From an uncultured Faecalibacterium sp. (GTDB lineage: Bacteria; Bacillota; Clostridia; Oscillospirales; Ruminococcaceae), in NCBI GenBank assembly GCA_934526125.1, contig CAKSZU010000084.1, positions 1 to 7,953 on the forward strand: a stretch of 7,953 bases of DNA. Reading direction: 5' to 3'. The translations under genes and the position numbers were made by a program. Position 1 is the first letter of the stretch, and the number at the start of each line of letters is the position of its first letter. A model generated the notes under the pieces. That model was not told the origin of the DNA, did no database searches, and saw only the letters and a program-made list of their open reading frames with translations. Positions 6,132-7,953 of this stretch are shown piece after piece.

Positions 6132-7064
6132 ATGGGCATCGTAGTCATCGGCGCAGTGTTTGTGGACATCAAGGGATATCCGCTTTCCACCTATATTCCC
6201 GGCGGGCGCAACGCCGGACGGATGGAGCAGGTACACGGCGGCGTGAGCCGCAATGTGGCGGAGGATATCGCCAACGTGGAACTGCGGCCGACCTTTGTCA
6301 GTCTGGTGGACGATACCGGTATGGGCCAGGATGTCATCGACAAGCTGGAAAACCACAAGGTCAACACGAAATACATCCGCCGGGTGCCGGACGGCATGGG
6401 GACCTGGCTGGCCATCTTCGACAACAACGGCGACGTCCACGCGGCGATCTCCAAGCGGCCGGACACCACCCCCCTGACCAGTCTGCTGGAAGAGCAGGGC
6501 GACGAGATCTTCGCCGACTGCGACAGCATCGCGCTGGAACTGGATCTGGAAAAGGTGACCGTCAAGCAGACGCTGAAATACGCCAAAAAGTACGGCAAAA
6601 AGGTCTTTGCGGCGGTCTCCAACATGAGCATCGCCATGGAACGCCGGGATTTCCTGCAGCAGATCGACTGCTTCGTCTGCAACCAGCAGGAGGCCGGGCT
6701 GCTCTTCTCGGATGAGTACGATCATCTGGAGCCGGAGCAGATGTGCCGGGTGCTGGCGGCCAATGTGCGCAGCGCCAACATCCCCTGCATGGTGGTGACC
6801 ATGGGCGGCAAGGGCGCAGTCTACGCCCGGGCAGACGGCGAAAGCGGGATCGTTCCGGCCAAGAAGGTGGATGTCATCGACACCACCGGCGCAGGCGATG
6901 CCTTCTTTGCGGGCACGGTCATCGGCCTGACCTATGGCAAGACGCTGGCCGAGGCCTGCGAGATCGGCAGCCGTCTGGCGGCATCGGTCATCTGCATCAC
7001 CGAGAACGTCTGCCCTCGGTTCCGTCCGCTGGAGTTCGGGCTGGATATCCCTGTGGTGGACTGA
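6132..7064 (+). CDS. PfkB (ribokinase)-family kinase, possibly pseudouridine kinase-like
   Basis: A 310-residue cytosolic ATP-dependent kinase that phosphorylates a sugar or nucleoside hydroxyl. The second PfkB signature DTTGAGDAFFAG is at residues 250-261, with Asp256 (nt 6897-6899) the catalytic base. The N-terminal first signature is GGVSRNVAEDIA (from residue 36) after VVIGAVFVDIKGYP. MVVTMGGKGAVYA is the usual strand before the ATP site. The combination of GAVFVDIKGYP, a Gly/Asn-rich loop and GGVSRNVA resembles E. coli PsuK (pseudouridine kinase) more than fructokinase or ribokinase. No pseudouridine glycosidase (psuG) is nearby, so the substrate stays open. The start has an AAAGGA ribosome site (6117-6122), 9 bases upstream, and a TATAAT box further up. 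It is divergent from the MBL hydrolase. Downstream lies only a decayed dehydrogenase, and I see no terminator after the TGA. Confidence 0.92.
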   Translation: MGIVVIGAVFVDIKGYPLSTYIPGGRNAGRMEQVHGGVSRNVAEDIANVELRPTFVSLVDDTGMGQDVIDKLENHKVNTKYIRRVPDGMGTWLAIFDNNGDVHAAISKRPDTTPLTSLLEEQGDEIFADCDSIALELDLEKVTVKQTLKYAKKYGKKVFAAVSNMSIAMERRDFLQQIDCFVCNQQEAGLLFSDEYDHLEPEQMCRVLAANVRSANIPCMVVTMGGKGAVYARADGESGIVPAKKVDVIDTTGAGDAFFAGTVIGLTYGKTLAEACEIGSRLAASVICITENVCPRFRPLEFGLDIPVVD

Positions 7065-7081
7065 AAGCCCCTTGGTCTGAA

Positions 7082-7798
7082 TTGAAAAAGGCGAAGGTCT
7101 ATTTTGGAAAAGGCAGCGTCGGGGAGTCGCTGGGCGGCGGCTCGGTCTCCGACTGCTGCAAAGTGGTGTCCGCCCAGGCAAAGCTGGATGAGGATCTGTG
7201 AGAGCTGGAAAACACAAAGCACATCTTCCCGTCGGACCTCATCCCGCTGGGCACCATCGTGACCGTGTTCGGTACCGGTTCGGAGATGAACGCGGGTGCC
7301 GTCATCACCAATGAGGAGAAAAAGATCAAAGGGGCGCTGTTCGGCGCGCAGGCGGATTTTGCCTTCCTGGACCCCGGCTATTCGCTGTCGGTGCCCTTCC
7401 GTCAGGTCGTTTCCGGTGCCTTCGATACCCTGAGCCACGCCATGGAGACCTACTTCGGCAAGCCGGATGAGAACAACCTCTCGGATGACATCAACGAGGC
7501 CGTGATGCGCAGTGTCATCCGCAATATCCGGGCCCTGCTGGCCGACCACGACAACTACGAGGCCCGCAGCGAGCTGGCGTGGGCTTCCTCCATGGCCGAA
7601 AACGGCATCCTGAAGATCGGCAAGGTCACCGATTTCCAGTGCCATATGCTGGAACATCAGCTGGGGGCCTATACCAACTGCAACCACGGCGCAGGTCTGG
7701 CAGTCCTCCATCCGGCGCTGTACCGGCACCTCTGCCCTGCGGATGCGGGCCGTTTCGCCCGCTTTTCCCTGCGTTTTCTGTACTCCGGAAAAATTTGA
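7082..7798 (+). pseudogene. Remnant of an iron-containing alcohol dehydrogenase (butanol dehydrogenase-like)
   Basis: One frame carries recognisable Fe-ADH sequence with several lesions. KAKVYFGKGSV (from 7085) is the family's N-terminal strand. It runs directly into GGGSVSDCCKVVSAQAKLDEDL, which normally lies some 80 residues further on, so an internal deletion is inferred near 7118-7133. An in-frame TGA at 7199-7201 follows, probably from TGG since the family has a Trp there (DEDLW-E). The frame then continues through FGTGSEMNAGAVITNEEKKIK (7262-7324). The metal-site residues are all kept: Asp (7424-7426) and His (7436-7438) in FDTLSHAMETYF, His (7655-7657) in MLEHQ, and His (7685-7687) in CNHG. 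Homology stops near 7765 after ALYRHLCPADAGRFARF, and the frame closes at 7798, losing roughly 80-100 C-terminal residues. No ribosome site supports the internal ATG at 7286 or the GTG at 7259. About 240 of about 390 residues remain. The native enzyme would reduce aldehydes with NAD(P)H in fermentation. Pseudogene status is well supported; an assembly error at the deletion cannot be excluded. Confidence 0.85.
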
Positions 7799-7807
7799 AA
7801 AAAGCTG

Positions 7808-7836
7808 TTGACAATCCGGGAAAGAGCTGGTATAAT
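7808..7836 (+). promoter_or_regulatory. Perfect consensus SigA promoter with extended -10
   Basis: TTGACA (7808-7813), a 17-base spacer, then TATAAT (7831-7836), preceded by TGG (7828-7830), which gives an extended -10. An A-rich run sits just upstream. This is the strongest promoter in the window and of the kind found before stable RNA genes. Transcription would begin near 7843, about 28 bases before the tRNA-like start. Confidence 0.88.
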
Positions 7837-7870
7837 AACTCACGTCGCCGGGAACGGCACACCAGTATGT

Positions 7871-7893
7871 GGGGGATTAGCTCAGCTGGGAGC
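7871..7893 (+). pseudogene. 5' fragment of a tRNA gene (acceptor strand and D arm only)
   Basis: The segment GGGGGATTAGCTCAGCTGGG and the next two bases match the 5' end of many bacterial tRNAs, particularly Ala or Val types: seven acceptor bases, TA at positions 8-9, and GCTC-AGCTGGG of the D arm. From about 7893 the match ends. No anticodon stem-loop, no GTTCGA T-loop and no 3' strand pairing with the acceptor in tRNA position are present in the remaining 60 bases, although a full tRNA would have ended near 7946. It sits correctly behind a consensus promoter. It may be a real truncated tRNA or a junction made during assembly, since the shared segment is about the size of a short assembly k-mer. 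The anticodon, and hence identity, cannot be read. Confidence 0.65.
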
Positions 7894-7953
7894 CCAAGCA
7901 GTGCGCTCACGCACCCCCACGACTGAACTTCATAAAACGTTTCTTGTTTGAGT
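7894..7953. other. Unassigned right-end sequence with small hairpins
   Basis: No gene is recognised. GTGCG-CTCA-CGCAC (7901-7914) is a perfect 5-bp hairpin with a 4-base loop. CCCCCAC (7914-7920) is the exact reverse complement of GTGGGGG (7869-7875) at the tRNA-like start, so the fragment could fold as one closed structure. The last 33 bases turn AT-rich and hold nothing I recognise; the window ends there. Confidence 0.4.

Noticed and set aside
7259..7798. An intact short dehydrogenase starting at GTG 7259 or ATG 7286
   Set aside because: There is no ribosome site, the frame is continuous with upstream family sequence across a stop, and both the N-terminal nucleotide-binding half and the C-terminus are missing.
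7847..7858. GCCG-GGAA-CGGC mini-hairpin between the promoter and the tRNA fragment
   Set aside because: A 4-bp stem is too small to call as an attenuator or processing signal without comparative support.

Overview
The window reads as chromosomal DNA of a GC-rich Firmicute, most likely a gut Oscillospiraceae/Ruminococcaceae of the Faecalibacterium-Subdoligranulum type. Supporting this are a GC content of roughly 60% by eye, AGGAGG-type ribosome sites, TTGACA/TATAAT promoters and Clostridia-like protein families. The genus is an inference from style and remembered families; no search was run.

Positions 1-5160, all on the plus strand, look like one transcription unit with short gaps. It starts with the 3' four-fifths of alaS (alanyl-tRNA synthetase, cut by the window edge). 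Then come a HinT-type HIT hydrolase, an adenine-phosphoribosyltransferase-like enzyme, and a ComEC/Rec2 DNA-uptake channel whose C-terminal metallo-beta-lactamase-like domain appears to have lost its metal-binding motif. The first three are compact housekeeping genes with clear ribosome sites (alaS start not visible). comEC has no visible Shine-Dalgarno and starts 5 bases after the previous stop, so it is probably translationally coupled.

On the minus strand, a stand-alone UlaG-like metallo-beta-lactamase-fold hydrolase (5152-5985) converges on comEC and overlaps its last 9 bases. It is divergent from a PfkB-family sugar or nucleoside kinase (6132-7064). The 146-base divergent region holds a -10 box for each gene. 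The hydrolase promoter has a 12-bp perfect palindrome, part of a longer inverted repeat, exactly in its 17-bp spacer, which makes it a candidate operator.

The right end (7065-7953) is eroded. It holds a decayed iron-containing alcohol dehydrogenase with an internal deletion, an in-frame TGA and a lost C-terminus. This is followed by a perfect consensus promoter driving only the first about 20 bases of a tRNA gene; the anticodon and T arms are missing. That end is either a real rearrangement scar or an assembly chimera at a repeated tRNA start.

I see no CRISPR array, insertion sequence, phage gene or defence system. The points most worth checking are the inactive-looking ComEC nuclease domain, the operator-like palindrome and the broken tRNA behind a strong promoter.
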